Below, in pieces: positions 11,244 through 21,041 of a stretch of 64,000 nt of DNA. Position 1 is the first letter of the stretch. Every line of letters begins with the position of its first letter. The stretch comes from Anaerolineae bacterium (GTDB lineage Bacteria; Chloroflexota; Anaerolineae; Aggregatilineales; Aggregatilineaceae), in contig JAHDLB010000002.1 of NCBI GenBank assembly GCA_018432315.1, positions 62,001 to 126,000 of the forward strand, in the 5' to 3' direction. The notes beneath the pieces are model-generated. The model saw nothing but the letters and a program-made list of their open reading frames with translations. It ran no database searches and was not told the origin of the DNA. A program made the position numbers and the translations under genes.

Positions 11244-12242
11244 ATGCAAACGTATTGGACGAACCTGACGCCCCAACACCGCCGGTCGTGGCTGCTGGTG
11301 GTGGTTTACGTCGCGCTCTTGCTGGCGATCAGTTGGCTCGATTTCGGCTACAACACCGCCGGGCAGACGGTGTTCCGCGGCATTCTGTTGGGCATGCTGG
11401 TGTTCCTGGTGGCGTCCGGCCTGTCGCTGATCTTCGGCCTGCTGGACGTGCTCAACTTCGCGCAGGGCGCCTTTCTGTTGATCGGGGCCTACGTCGGCTA
11501 CGACATCTACCACTCGCTGGATGCTAGCGTCGAAGTGCGGTTCCTGGCCGCGATCGGAGGGGGGGTGCTGCTCGTGGCGGCGATCGGCGCCGTCATGGAG
11601 GCGGGGCTGATTCGCCCCCTGTACGAGCGCCCGATCTTCCAGATCGTGCTGACCTTCGGGCTGGCGGCGATCTTCCTCGACTTCGTCGAGCGCATCTACG
11701 GGCGCAACCCCAAGCAGCCCCTCAGCCCGCCGCCCCTGCTCAACGAGAAATTCACCCTGTTCCAGCAGAGCCTGAGCGTCTACCGGCTGTTCATCATCGG
11801 GCTGGGCCTCGCCATGATGATCGGCGTGTACATTCTGCTCAACCGGACCCGCATCGGGATCATCATCCGCGCCGGGGTACAGGACCCGGAGATGGTCCAG
11901 GCGCTGGGCATCAACGTGCGCCGGGTGTTCACGCTGGTGTTCATCCTCGGCTCGGCGCTGGCCGCGCTGGGCGGGATCGCGCTGGTGCCCTACCAGGGCG
12001 CGACGCTGGAGATGGGCAACCAGTTCCTGATCCTGGCGATCGTCGTGGTCGTGATCGGCGGCATGGGCAGCTACGAAGGCACCGCCGTCGCCAGCATCGT
12101 CGTCGGCCTGACGCGCGCCGTGGCCGAGCAGCTCTCGCTGGAGCACTTCGACGCGCCGGTGCTGGCCGAGACGTCGATTTTGCTGCTGATGATCGCCGTC
12201 CTGCTGGTGCAGCCGAGCGGCCTGTTTGGCAGGGGGGAATGA
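11244..12242 (+). CDS. branched-chain amino acid-type ABC permease, LivH-like
   Basis: A 332-residue inner-membrane permease with about eight hydrophobic segments. The LivH hallmarks are GLSLIFGLLDVLNFAQGAF near residue 70, the ATPase-contact loop GIIIRAGVQDPEMVQALGI and the conserved VVIGGMGSYEGT. It starts 15 bases after the LivF-like gene behind GGACCGGAGG. Its TGA overlaps the ATG of the next gene (ATGA). With the LivM-like protein it forms the translocation pore. Confidence 0.93.
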   Translation: MQTYWTNLTPQHRRSWLLVVVYVALLLAISWLDFGYNTAGQTVFRGILLGMLVFLVASGLSLIFGLLDVLNFAQGAFLLIGAYVGYDIYHSLDASVEVRFLAAIGGGVLLVAAIGAVMEAGLIRPLYERPIFQIVLTFGLAAIFLDFVERIYGRNPKQPLSPPPLLNEKFTLFQQSLSVYRLFIIGLGLAMMIGVYILLNRTRIGIIIRAGVQDPEMVQALGINVRRVFTLVFILGSALAALGGIALVPYQGATLEMGNQFLILAIVVVVIGGMGSYEGTAVASIVVGLTRAVAEQLSLEHFDAPVLAETSILLLMIAVLLVQPSGLFGRGE

Positions 12243-13768
12243 TGATCGAGCGCACCGTCTACCGCACCATCGACCGGATCGGCGACCCGGCGCTGCGCCG
12301 CGCCGCCGAATCGCTGGCGCGGCTGGTGTTGGAAAACTGGTTTTACGCCCTGGTGGTGCTGGTCTTGTGGCAGTTCCCCGCCATCGTGGCGGACCTGTCG
12401 GGCAGCGAGGTCACGCCGCGCCGCCCCACCGGCGAGTCGGCCTTCTGGCAGAGCGAGATGGCCCGCGCCCTGGTGCTGGCCTGCCTGGCGATGAGCTACA
12501 ACCTGCTGTTCGGCTACAACGGCATCATCTCGTTCGGCCACGCGCTGTTCTTCGGCGCGGGCGGCTACATCACGTTCATTCTGCTGGCGCGGGTGGACCA
12601 GTCCTACCAGCAGGAAGCGCTGATCGCCGTGCTGGCGGTGGTGCTGGCGCTGGCGATCCTCACCCGGATCACCGCCCGGCGGCTGGTGACGCTGGCGCTG
12701 GGCGGCGTGCTGCTGGTGCTGCTGCTGGTGCCGAACACCCCCGGCATGACCTTCTACCAGGCGGCGGCGCTGGCCGTGCTGGGCAGTATCGGCCTGAGCC
12801 TGATCTCCGGCGTGGTGACGCTGCGCCTGCGCGGGATCTACTTCACCATGTTCACGCTGGCCCTGGCCGAGATGTTCTTCGTGCTGGCGAAAAGCGGGAC
12901 CTTCCGCAACGTCACCGGCGCGGAGGACGGCCTCGGCTTCGGCGACCTGCTGCCCGCCGCGCTCAACCCCACCCCCACCGGCGACGGCAGCCGCTTGCAG
13001 ATGTACCGCGTGACGATCGTGTTCTTCGTGATCGTCTTCCTGGCGATCCGCCGCTACCTCAACTCGCCGGTCGGGCGCGTGATCGTCGCCATCCGCGAGA
13101 ACGAGGAACGCGCGCGGACCATCGGCTACAACACGTTTTTCTACAAGCTGCTGACGATGATCTTCGCGGGGGTGATCGCCACGCTCAGCGGCGTGCTGTT
13201 CGTCATCTGGGCGACCGACAAGCGCGTGCACCCGGAGATGCTCAGCCTCAAGTTCACCGTCGATCCGCTGCTGCACACGCTGATCGGCGGGGTGGGCACG
13301 CTGACCGGCCCGGTCGTGGCCGCGCTCGGCCTGATCCTGGGCGAGACGTACCTGCGCAACGAGACGTTCACGCTCGAAACCGAGGTGCTGGGGCTGGTGC
13401 CCCTGTGGCAGTTCGCGGTCGGGCTGATCGCCGCGCTGCTGATCCTGTTCCTGCGCCGGACCCTGCGCCCCGCGATTCACCGGCTGGCCGGGGATGGCGG
13501 GCGGTGGTCCGTCCTCGGCGCGTACCTGGCCCTGTGGATCGTTGTCAGCGCGGCGGGGCTGGTCGCCGGCGGGCAGGTCGTCCCGGACCTCGATCTTCAG
13601 GACGAGGTGTTCGACGTGTCGGACCTGTGGGACCTGTTCCTGGGGATCGTGTTCGTGATCGTGGTGATGCTGCTGCCGCACGGCATCGTCGGCACGTGGA
13701 ACCGCTTCTGGATCACTCGCCGGATTCGCCGGATGGAGCGCGCCCTGCAGCGCGAAAAAGCGCCGTAA
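12239..13768 (+). CDS. branched-chain amino acid-type ABC permease, LivM-like, extended
   Basis: A 509-residue permease and the last gene of the operon. Family landmarks are ALVLACLAMSYNLLFGY, GIISFGHALFFGAGGY, the loop VIVAIRENEERARTIGYN and HTLIGGVGTLTGP. It is longer than most LivM proteins, which are usually 320-420 residues. The extra length is an N-terminal segment of about 75 residues and a C-terminal hydrophobic region of about 100 residues ending in LLPHGIVGTWNRF, the latter a normal family ending displaced by an insert. The start overlaps the LivH stop. Confidence 0.92.
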   Translation: MMIERTVYRTIDRIGDPALRRAAESLARLVLENWFYALVVLVLWQFPAIVADLSGSEVTPRRPTGESAFWQSEMARALVLACLAMSYNLLFGYNGIISFGHALFFGAGGYITFILLARVDQSYQQEALIAVLAVVLALAILTRITARRLVTLALGGVLLVLLLVPNTPGMTFYQAAALAVLGSIGLSLISGVVTLRLRGIYFTMFTLALAEMFFVLAKSGTFRNVTGAEDGLGFGDLLPAALNPTPTGDGSRLQMYRVTIVFFVIVFLAIRRYLNSPVGRVIVAIRENEERARTIGYNTFFYKLLTMIFAGVIATLSGVLFVIWATDKRVHPEMLSLKFTVDPLLHTLIGGVGTLTGPVVAALGLILGETYLRNETFTLETEVLGLVPLWQFAVGLIAALLILFLRRTLRPAIHRLAGDGGRWSVLGAYLALWIVVSAAGLVAGGQVVPDLDLQDEVFDVSDLWDLFLGIVFVIVVMLLPHGIVGTWNRFWITRRIRRMERALQREKAP

Positions 13769-13783
13769 AAGCGTAGTAAAAGC

Positions 13784-15109
13784 TCAATCCCCGGCCAGCA
13801 CGCTGGCCCGCACGGACGCGGAGACGTCGGCCTGCTGCGCCGGCGTCTCTACGCGTAGATCGGCGGCCAGGGCGAGCGCGATCACCAGCAGGGCGCCTTC
13901 GAGAGCGAACACCGTGCCGTAGGCGATCAGCGCGTCGCCACCGGTGAGCCAGCGCACCACGTCCACCACGGCGCCGCCCAACACGCCGCCCATCGTCTGG
14001 CCGAACTCCGCCGCCATGCCCCACACGCCCATCATCAGCCCGGCGCGCGCGGTCGTCGTGTGCTCGATCACCGCCGTCAGCAGGCCCGCCATCGACAGGC
14101 CCGTGCCCAGCCCCAGGGCGAACACCAGCCCGCGGAACAGCGCCGGGCTGCCCAGCCACCCGGCCAGGATGAACCCGGCGAAGACGGCCACATTCAGCGC
14201 CAGCCCCACCCGCAGCGCGGACAGGTAGCCCACCCGCTGGATCAGCCAGCTCCCGCTGGCGATCATGGCGAGGATGGTGCCCGCGCCCCAGATCGCCGTC
14301 AGGCGCGTGGTCTGGGCGACGCGCATGTCGAGCACCAGCGCGCCGTAAGGCTCCAGCAGCACGTCCTGGGCCAGTGTGCCCAACACGCTGAGCACGACCA
14401 GCGCGAAGAACCGCCGCCCCTGCGGGTTGTCCAGCACGACCGCGCGCATCGCCTCGCGGAACGGCACCTCGGCGGCCTGGCGGCTCAGCGCGCCGATCGC
14501 GGCGCCGCGCGGCTCCTGGCGGACGACGGCCAGCGCGGCCAGCCCGGCGAACAACGCCGCGATCCCGATCACAATCGCCACCAGCCGGGATTCGTCGTAG
14601 GGGTCCAGCAGGCGGCCCAGGACGAGCGCGCCGGTGAACAGGCCGGTGAACATCGCCACCTTGTAGATCGTCACGGCGCGGGGACGCTGGGCACCGTGGA
14701 AGACGTCGGCCAGCAGCGCCTCGAAGCTGTTGCTCGCCAGCGTATAGCCGAGCGCGTAGGCCAGGAAGGCGGTCAGCGTCCCGCCGGCCAGCACGATCCC
14801 CACCGCCGCCACGTTCGTCACGATGAGGGTGGCGCCGATCACGCCCAGCCCGGCGACGATCGCGCCGAGCGCGATGTATGGCTCGCGGCGCCGCCCGCCG
14901 ACGGGGTGCGCGTCGGAGAAGTAGCCCATCCAGGCGCGGGCCGGGGCCACCGCCAGCGACACGGCGAAGAACAGCCCGACCAGCGCGGCAGGCAGCTCCA
15001 GCTCCACGATCATCACGCGGTTGAGCGTGCCGCTCACCAGCACGAGCATCAAGCCCAGGCCCAGCGGGAAGCCCGCCAGTCGAATGTAATGGATCCAGCG
15101 CAGCAGCAT
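13784..15109 (-). CDS. PucC/BCH-family major facilitator protein
   Basis: A 441-residue membrane protein with about twelve hydrophobic segments. The N-terminal block GTLNRVMIVELELPAALVGL, then APARAWMGYFSDAHP and GRRREPYIALG, is the signature of the PucC/LhaA/Bch2 branch of the MFS. In purple bacteria these proteins help assemble light-harvesting complexes or move bacteriochlorophyll. No other photosynthesis gene is visible in the window, so the role here is open: a pigment or tetrapyrrole function, or a co-opted transporter. It is convergent with the Liv operon, with 15 bases between the stops. Confidence 0.8.
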   Translation of the reverse strand: MLLRWIHYIRLAGFPLGLGLMLVLVSGTLNRVMIVELELPAALVGLFFAVSLAVAPARAWMGYFSDAHPVGGRRREPYIALGAIVAGLGVIGATLIVTNVAAVGIVLAGGTLTAFLAYALGYTLASNSFEALLADVFHGAQRPRAVTIYKVAMFTGLFTGALVLGRLLDPYDESRLVAIVIGIAALFAGLAALAVVRQEPRGAAIGALSRQAAEVPFREAMRAVVLDNPQGRRFFALVVLSVLGTLAQDVLLEPYGALVLDMRVAQTTRLTAIWGAGTILAMIASGSWLIQRVGYLSALRVGLALNVAVFAGFILAGWLGSPALFRGLVFALGLGTGLSMAGLLTAVIEHTTTARAGLMMGVWGMAAEFGQTMGGVLGGAVVDVVRWLTGGDALIAYGTVFALEGALLVIALALAADLRVETPAQQADVSASVRASVLAGD

Positions 15110-15184
15110 GGCGTTTGTCCGGATGCAGGTTTTTTCAGGTTTCCCGGTAGATTATACAGATTTTGGTGAGCAAAAGCACCCGTA

Positions 15185-16372
15185 TCACCGCACCAACGCG
15201 GACACCAGCCCGGCGACGCCCCCGCCGAGGATCAGCCAGATCGTGCTGACCTTGTAGCGAATCAGCAGGACCGCCGCCAGCGCGGCCAGCGCCACCGTGA
15301 TCCCGTCGCGCAGCGCGTCCCGGCCCAGTTCCACGGTGACCGCTGCCATCAGGCCCAGCGCCGCCACGTTGACGCCGTCCAGCAGGCCGCTGAGCCACAG
15401 CGAGTTGCGCAGGCGCGGGATGAAGGGGTTGGTCGCCAGCACGAAGACGAGCGAGGGCACGAAAATGCCCAGCGTCGCCACCAGCGCGCCGGGAAAGCCG
15501 CCGGTGACGTAGCCGATGAAGGTCGCGGTGGTGAACAGCGGCCCCGGCGTGACCTGGCCGACGGCGACCGCGTCGAGAAGCTGCTGGGTGCTCAACCAGC
15601 CGAGGCGCTCCACGAAATCGTTGCGCAAAAAGGCCAGCAGCACGTAGCCGCTGCCGTACCACACCGAGCCGATTTTCAGGAACGTGAGGAACAGGCCGCC
15701 CAGCGAGAATGCTGCCACGGTGCTGGCCGCCGGCGCCAGCAGCGCGCCGGGGATGCCCAGCGCTGCGACGGCAGACGCGCCGGTCCGCCCGCGCAGGCGC
15801 CGCAGCCGCGCCGCGTTCCGGACCAGCATGAACAGCAGGCCGCCGCCGAACAACAGCAGGATTTCGTTTAAGCCCAACAGGTACAGGGCGAACGCCGCCG
15901 CGCCGATGATCGCCAGCAGCCGCCCCTTGACGGCGGTGCGCAGCAGGCTCCCCATCGCCTGGGCGATGATGGCGATGACGACCGGCTTGATGCCGTACAA
16001 CAGCCATTCGGCGGCGGGCGTCGTGCCGTATTCGACGTACAGCACGGCCAGCGCCAGCACGATCAGCACCGCCGGCAGGGCGAAGCACACGCCCGCCGCC
16101 AGCAGCCCGCGCCAGCCCGCCCGGACGTACCCGACGTGGAGCGCCATCTCCGACGAGTTGGGGCCGGGGATCAGGTTCGTCGCGCCCAACAGGTCGAGAA
16201 AGTGCTGGTTGCTGATCCACTTGCGCCGCGTGACGACTTCGTCGCGGAACATGGCGATATGCGCGGCGGGTCCGCCAAACGCCACCGCGCCCAGCCGCAG
16301 GAACAGCAGGGCCACGTCGCGGACAGGGCCCCTGGCGTCTGGAGAAGGTTCGGCAGGCTGTGGTGCGTTCAT
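15185..16372 (-). CDS. chrA: chromate transporter family (ChrA-like) protein
   Basis: A 395-residue CHR-family membrane protein with the duplicated two-domain layout. The first half has FLRLGAVAFGGPAAHIAMF, then NLIPGPNSSEMALHVGY; the second half repeats it with FLKIGSVWYGSGYVLLAF and QVTPGPLFTTATFIGY. The paired GGP/PGP motifs are the family hallmark. ChrA exports chromate by a membrane-potential-linked route; some members move other anions such as sulfate. I chose the ATG at 16372, where family-like sequence begins shortly after. An upstream extension of 31 residues is possible but looks non-coding. Confidence 0.88.
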   Translation of the reverse strand: MNAPQPAEPSPDARGPVRDVALLFLRLGAVAFGGPAAHIAMFRDEVVTRRKWISNQHFLDLLGATNLIPGPNSSEMALHVGYVRAGWRGLLAAGVCFALPAVLIVLALAVLYVEYGTTPAAEWLLYGIKPVVIAIIAQAMGSLLRTAVKGRLLAIIGAAAFALYLLGLNEILLLFGGGLLFMLVRNAARLRRLRGRTGASAVAALGIPGALLAPAASTVAAFSLGGLFLTFLKIGSVWYGSGYVLLAFLRNDFVERLGWLSTQQLLDAVAVGQVTPGPLFTTATFIGYVTGGFPGALVATLGIFVPSLVFVLATNPFIPRLRNSLWLSGLLDGVNVAALGLMAAVTVELGRDALRDGITVALAALAAVLLIRYKVSTIWLILGGGVAGLVSALVR

Positions 16373-16418
16373 CGGCGGTGCCTCGTTTGGTCTGGTGAGT
16401 TGCGCGCAGACTGCGCGC

Positions 16419-17132
16419 CTACTCCGGCTTGGCGTAGGCCGCGACGATGTGCTCGTACATCCCACGCGGCAGGGCGCGGACCAGCGCCGCGTTCAGCCGG
16501 AAGATCAGCGGGTGGAACGCGAAATAGGTCGGGTCCTCGACGTGGTGGAAGGCGTGGCATTCCAGCCCGGCAGCGCGCGCCAGCGCCTCGATCTGGCGGC
16601 GGGTGTTGGCGCGGTACACGACCGGGAACGCGTCGGACTCCTCGCGGCCATACAGCCGGGGCACCAACCGCGCCTGCAGCGGGCGCAGCGCCCGGTTGAG
16701 CAGCGCGGCGGGGCTGTGGGCGCTCGGCGCGACGAAGAGGAACGCGCCGCCGGGCCGCAGGATGCGCGCCACCTCGCGGAAGGTCCGCGCCGGGTCGGGC
16801 AGGTGTTCGAGCACCCAGCTCGACAGCGCCAGGTCCACGCTGGCGGCGGGCAGCGGGATCGCGTCCGCGCTGGCGACGGCGCGCGGCAGGCCCGGCAGGC
16901 GGTGCTCGGCCAGCGACCGGAGATCGGGATCGAGCCCCAGCGGGCGATCCGCCGCCGGGCCGAGCTGTTCCAGCACGCCACCGCGCCCGCAGCCCAGGTC
17001 CACCACGCGCATGCCCGGGCGCAGGTGCTGGCGGATCAGGACCTCGTACTGCTCGGTGGCCGGGCGCCAGCCGGGGCGCAGCGCCGCGTAGCGGCGGCGG
17101 TAGGCATTCTGGCGGTCGAGCGACAGCGGCAT
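16419..17132 (-). CDS. class I SAM-dependent methyltransferase
   Basis: A 237-residue protein with the Rossmann-like methyltransferase motifs: VVDLGCGRGGVLEQLG (motif I, about residues 39-54), GLDPDL (motif II), IPLPAASVDLALSSWVLEHL (post-motif II) and LRPGGAFLFV (motif III). This is a ubiquinone/UbiE-like subtype. The C-terminal 100 residues resemble the substrate cap of small-molecule methyltransferases. It follows the SbcC gene by 7 bases on the same strand, so it is probably co-transcribed with it. The methyl acceptor is unknown. Confidence 0.85.
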   Translation of the reverse strand: MPLSLDRQNAYRRRYAALRPGWRPATEQYEVLIRQHLRPGMRVVDLGCGRGGVLEQLGPAADRPLGLDPDLRSLAEHRLPGLPRAVASADAIPLPAASVDLALSSWVLEHLPDPARTFREVARILRPGGAFLFVAPSAHSPAALLNRALRPLQARLVPRLYGREESDAFPVVYRANTRRQIEALARAAGLECHAFHHVEDPTYFAFHPLIFRLNAALVRALPRGMYEHIVAAYAKPE

Positions 17133-17139
17133 GGGGCGC

Positions 17140-19704
17140 TCACCCGACCGAGATCCGGCTGCCGTCGGGCGTCTTGGTGATGCTGATCTGCACCGGGAAG
17201 GCGTCGCGCAGGTCTTCGACGTGCGTGATCACCAGCAGCAGGTCGAAGTGATCCTGCACGGCAGTGATCGCCTCGACCAGCCGCTGGCGGCCCATCTCGT
17301 CCTGCGTGCCGAAGCCCTCGTCCATGAACAGCGTGCGAAGCTGCGCCCCGGCCCGCCGGGCCAGCATCTGGCTGAGCGCCACGCGGATCGCGAAGTCCAC
17401 GCGGAACGCCTCGCCGCCGGAATACGTCTCGTAGCTGCGCGTGCCCAACTCGTCGCTGATCAGGATGTCCAGCGTTTCGGCCACGCCGCCGGTGCGTTTT
17501 TCGCGCTGCGTGTCCAGCCGGACGTGCATCCGGCCATCGGTCATGCGGGCCAGCAGGTGGTTGGCGGACTCCTCCAGCTCGGGGATGGCCGCCTCGATGA
17601 TCATGGCCGGGACGCCGTTCTTGCCGAAGGCGGCGCGCAGGTCTTCGTAGATGCTCTTCTCGGCGCTCAGTTCCATCTGCCGGGTTTCCAGCTCGGCCTT
17701 GCGCTTGCGGGCGTTCTCCAGCGCCGAGAGCGCCTGCTGCGCCCGGATCACGCTCTCCTGGGCGCGCTTTTCGGCGGTGCGCCGCTGCCGGACTTCCTCG
17801 TCGCGGCGGCGGGCCTCTTCGACCTGCTCCTGCAGCCCTTCGATTTCCGCCTGGGCGGCGGCCACTTCGGCGCGCTCCTCGTCCAGCACTTTCAGCCAGC
17901 GGTCGCGCCGCGCCGACGCGTTCGCCAGCGCCGTCTGGACCTCGGGAAGCTGTTGCAGCGCGGTTTCGAGATCGCGCTGGCGGCGGTCGAAATCCTCGTA
18001 GGTGGAGAGCGTCTCGCGGACGGCGCTGTGCGTGTCCGAGTCGTAGCCCAGCGTGTCGATCTCGGCCTGGATCGCGTCGCGCTGGGCCTGCAATTCCTCG
18101 GCATACGCGCCGGACTCGATCAGTTCTTCCACCGCCGCCAGCTCGGCCTGCTCCGACCGGATCGTGTCGGCGGCGTTGCGGGCGGATTCCAGCGAGACGT
18201 TGAGCGCGGCGGCGCGGTCGCGCAGGGCTTGCAGCTTGCGCAGCTCGACCTCGATCGCCTCGATCTCGGCGCGGTGGGCGGCGATCGTCTCGGTGATCTC
18301 GGCCAGGCGCGCCTGGTTGCCCCGGTGCTGGTCGCCGCGCTCGGTGCCCTCGGCCACCAGTTCCTCCAGCAGCGCCGCCTTGTGCGCCTCGTCGAGCGGC
18401 TGGCCGCACGTCGGGCAGGTGGCCTCGGCGGCCTGCACGTCGTCGATGCGCGTCTTGATGGCCTGCATCTCGCCGTACAGCGTCTGGTTGAGCGCGCGCA
18501 GCTCGGCCTTCTCTTCGTTGAGCGCGTTGATATCCTCGCGCAGGCTGTCGCGCCGCGCCTCCTCGCTTTCGAGATGCCGGACCTCGGCCTGCACGTCGGC
18601 CAGGTCCGCCTGGAGCGCGTCCAGGTCGGCGGCGGTGCGCTGCGCGTTGGCGATGCGGTCGCGGTGCAGGTTGGCCTGCGACTCGAGGTCGGCGCGGGCG
18701 GATTGAATGCGCCCGGCCACCTCGTTCAGCCGGTCCTTGATCGTGCTCATGGCCTGCAATTTTTCGCCCAACTGCTGGTCCGCCTCGCGCGCGGCCTGGA
18801 GCTGGGCGTAGCCTTCCTGGATCGACTCGCGGTTCTCGACCACGCCCTGCAACTGCCCGATCTGCGTTTCGTAGCGCTCAAGCTCGGCTTCGATGTCGTC
18901 CAGGTCGGTCTGCCGCTGCTTGATGCGGTGCTCCGCCTGGGCCAGCCGCGCCTGGGCGGCGTTCATCTGCTCCTGCGCGCCGGCGACCTCGTTGTAGCGC
19001 GCCTCGGCTTCCTCGCGGAGCGCGGTCGCGTCGGCCAGCGCCACCGTCGCCAGCTCGAGATTGCGCACCAGGGCCGGTTCTTCGGCTTCCTGCTGGGCGA
19101 TCTCCTGCAGGCGGTAGTCGATCACACCCAGGTCGTGCTCGATCTGGCGCAGGGTTTCTTTGGCCCGGTCCTCGTAGGTCTTCCACTGGTTCAGCCCCAG
19201 GATCTCGCCGAGAATGTCCTTGCGATGGGCGGGCGTTTTGGTGGTGAAGGCGTCGGCGCGGCCCTGCTGCAAAAACGCCGAGTGGATGAAGGTGTCGTAA
19301 TCCAGCCGCAGCAGGTCGCCGATCAGCTTGTTCGTCTCCGGGATCGAGGGGGCGCTCAGCGGGCGGAACTGGTTCGCCTCGTGGTCGAAAACGAACAGGT
19401 CGAGCTGGCTGCGCCCCGCGCGCGCGGTTTTGCCCTTCTGGCGGCGGCGCACCACCCGGTAGAGCGTGTCGCCCTGCAAGAAATCGAGCTGGACGAACAT
19501 CTCGGACTGCCCCTGGTGGATCAGGTCGTCGTCGCTGCGCACGCGGGCCTTGCCCCACAGCGCCCAGGTGATCGCGTCCAGCAGCGACGACTTGCCCGCG
19601 CCGTTCGCGCCGGTCAGGCAGGCGAGGTGAATGCCGTCGAAGACGAGCGGATCGGGCTGGCGATAGGCCAGGAAATTGTACATTTCGAGTCGGGTCGGGA
19701 GCAT
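17140..19704 (-). CDS. sbcC: SbcC/Rad50-type SMC-like ATPase
   Basis: An 854-residue DNA-repair ATPase. The N-terminal Walker A is GANGAGKSS (32-40), with the Q-loop region SAFLQQGRADAF near 145. Long coiled coil runs on both sides of the zinc-hook motif CPTCGQ (C430, C433). The C-terminal half has the signature SGGEAFRVDFAIRVALS and the Walker B TLFMDEGFGTQDE. With SbcD it forms the nuclease complex that opens hairpins and blocked DNA ends. The gene follows sbcD by 81 bases on the same strand. It is shorter than E. coli SbcC (about 1048), in the range of Gram-positive and Chloroflexota forms. Confidence 0.95.
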   Translation of the reverse strand: MLPTRLEMYNFLAYRQPDPLVFDGIHLACLTGANGAGKSSLLDAITWALWGKARVRSDDDLIHQGQSEMFVQLDFLQGDTLYRVVRRRQKGKTARAGRSQLDLFVFDHEANQFRPLSAPSIPETNKLIGDLLRLDYDTFIHSAFLQQGRADAFTTKTPAHRKDILGEILGLNQWKTYEDRAKETLRQIEHDLGVIDYRLQEIAQQEAEEPALVRNLELATVALADATALREEAEARYNEVAGAQEQMNAAQARLAQAEHRIKQRQTDLDDIEAELERYETQIGQLQGVVENRESIQEGYAQLQAAREADQQLGEKLQAMSTIKDRLNEVAGRIQSARADLESQANLHRDRIANAQRTAADLDALQADLADVQAEVRHLESEEARRDSLREDINALNEEKAELRALNQTLYGEMQAIKTRIDDVQAAEATCPTCGQPLDEAHKAALLEELVAEGTERGDQHRGNQARLAEITETIAAHRAEIEAIEVELRKLQALRDRAAALNVSLESARNAADTIRSEQAELAAVEELIESGAYAEELQAQRDAIQAEIDTLGYDSDTHSAVRETLSTYEDFDRRQRDLETALQQLPEVQTALANASARRDRWLKVLDEERAEVAAAQAEIEGLQEQVEEARRRDEEVRQRRTAEKRAQESVIRAQQALSALENARKRKAELETRQMELSAEKSIYEDLRAAFGKNGVPAMIIEAAIPELEESANHLLARMTDGRMHVRLDTQREKRTGGVAETLDILISDELGTRSYETYSGGEAFRVDFAIRVALSQMLARRAGAQLRTLFMDEGFGTQDEMGRQRLVEAITAVQDHFDLLLVITHVEDLRDAFPVQISITKTPDGSRISVG

Positions 19705-19785
19705 ACGAAACCTTTTACATCATCCGGTCCAAACCATCAGAGCGACCGGCAGGCGATAGAGCGCCGCCGGTCCAGGACGTCTGGT

Positions 19786-21024
19786 TCATTCTTCCTGGGT
19801 GAAGATCCGCCGCGCGTGGTCGAGCAAGACCGCGATCCGGTCGGGCGGGACCTCTTTGCTGCCCAGGTACCGTTCGAGCAGTTGGTCGGGGTCCAGCCCT
19901 TCGGGCGAAGTGCCCAGGCGCAGCCGGGCCGGGCGCTCGACATCGCGCTGAATGGCGGCGACGTGGTTCGCGCCCGCGTCGAGCAGGGCGCTGTGAATCA
20001 GGCGATCTTGCAGCAGCAGGTCGGTTTCCGGGTCGGCGGTGACGATCACGCGCACGACGGCGTCGCGCAGGTCGTGCCGCGCGATGGTTTCGAGCACCAC
20101 CTGGTTCGGGTCCCCGGCACGGCGCACGTCCACCCGCAGCGTGACGAACGGGCGGCAGCCCACCTCGACGAACTTCCACCGGGCGCGGCCCCGCTCGACC
20201 TCGGCCCACACGAAGCCCTTCGGGTCGGCCTCTTCGCCGAAGTCGATCCGCTCCAGGCTGCCGCTGTAGACCACCGGCGGGACGTCGGCGCGGCCCAGCG
20301 TCAGGCACTGGTGCTTGTGGATGTGGCCCAGCGCCACGTAATCCCACGCCGGATCGGCCACCGTGCTGAGCATCACGGTCACGTCGCGGCCCAGCATCAC
20401 GCTGCGCTCGCTGCCCAGCACCGCCCCGGACACGCTGAAATGCCCGGTCAGGATGCGCGGCATGTCGTACGTCCCCGCCTCTTCGGCCATCGCTTGCAGC
20501 CGCCGGTCGAGGTGCTCGCCCAGGAGGCCGTCGATCTGGGCGATGGTCCGGTTGTGGGGCAGGTCGACATCGCGCAGCAGGTGATTGCGCACGGGATACG
20601 GCGCGGTGCCGACCAGCACCGGCCCGCGCTTCGTCTCGACGGTCATCAGCGCGTAGTCGCGCCCCAGGATGGTGTTGGGCACGCGCAGCGTCTCGTAGAT
20701 CTCGATGCTCGAGGCGCGCTTGTCGACGTTCGGCAGGTCGTGGTTGCCCACCAGCAGCACGACCGGGCACAGCGCGGCCAGGTCCTGGATGCGCCAGGCG
20801 AACTCGCGCTGAAAGGTCGGGTTGGGGCTGCGCGACTTGAACGCGTCCCCGGCGAAGATCGCCAGGTCGACCTCGCGCTCGCGGGCGCGATCGATCATCT
20901 CGTCCATGCGGCGCAGGAAGTCGACCACGCGCGAGCTGAGGCCGGTGGCGGGATCGGTGCGCCCGTAGTTTTCCATGCCGATATGCACGTCGGCGAAATG
21001 TAACACGCGGATCGGGTCAGTCAT
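19786..21024 (-). CDS. sbcD: SbcD/Mre11-type exonuclease subunit
   Basis: A 412-residue metallophosphoesterase. The five phosphoesterase motifs are all present: FADVHIG, FAGDAF, LVGNHD, TGHFSV and LGHIHKHQ. It is the Mn-dependent nuclease of the SbcCD/Mre11-Rad50 complex, which uses two metals on DNA ends. The C-terminal 150 residues hold the capping and SbcC-binding regions. It lies 17 bases after the HAL2-like gene and upstream of sbcC, all on the same strand. Start at 21024 matches the family N terminus (IRVLHFADVH). Confidence 0.95.
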   Translation of the reverse strand: MTDPIRVLHFADVHIGMENYGRTDPATGLSSRVVDFLRRMDEMIDRAREREVDLAIFAGDAFKSRSPNPTFQREFAWRIQDLAALCPVVLLVGNHDLPNVDKRASSIEIYETLRVPNTILGRDYALMTVETKRGPVLVGTAPYPVRNHLLRDVDLPHNRTIAQIDGLLGEHLDRRLQAMAEEAGTYDMPRILTGHFSVSGAVLGSERSVMLGRDVTVMLSTVADPAWDYVALGHIHKHQCLTLGRADVPPVVYSGSLERIDFGEEADPKGFVWAEVERGRARWKFVEVGCRPFVTLRVDVRRAGDPNQVVLETIARHDLRDAVVRVIVTADPETDLLLQDRLIHSALLDAGANHVAAIQRDVERPARLRLGTSPEGLDPDQLLERYLGSKEVPPDRIAVLLDHARRIFTQEE

Positions 21025-21041
21025 GCGTCACTCGTAACAGG

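Noticed and set aside
17131-21003. 1290-codon open frame on the + strand across sbcC and sbcD
   Set aside because: The opposite strand carries complete SbcC and SbcD motifs. The translation has no recognisable domain and reflects third-base GC bias.
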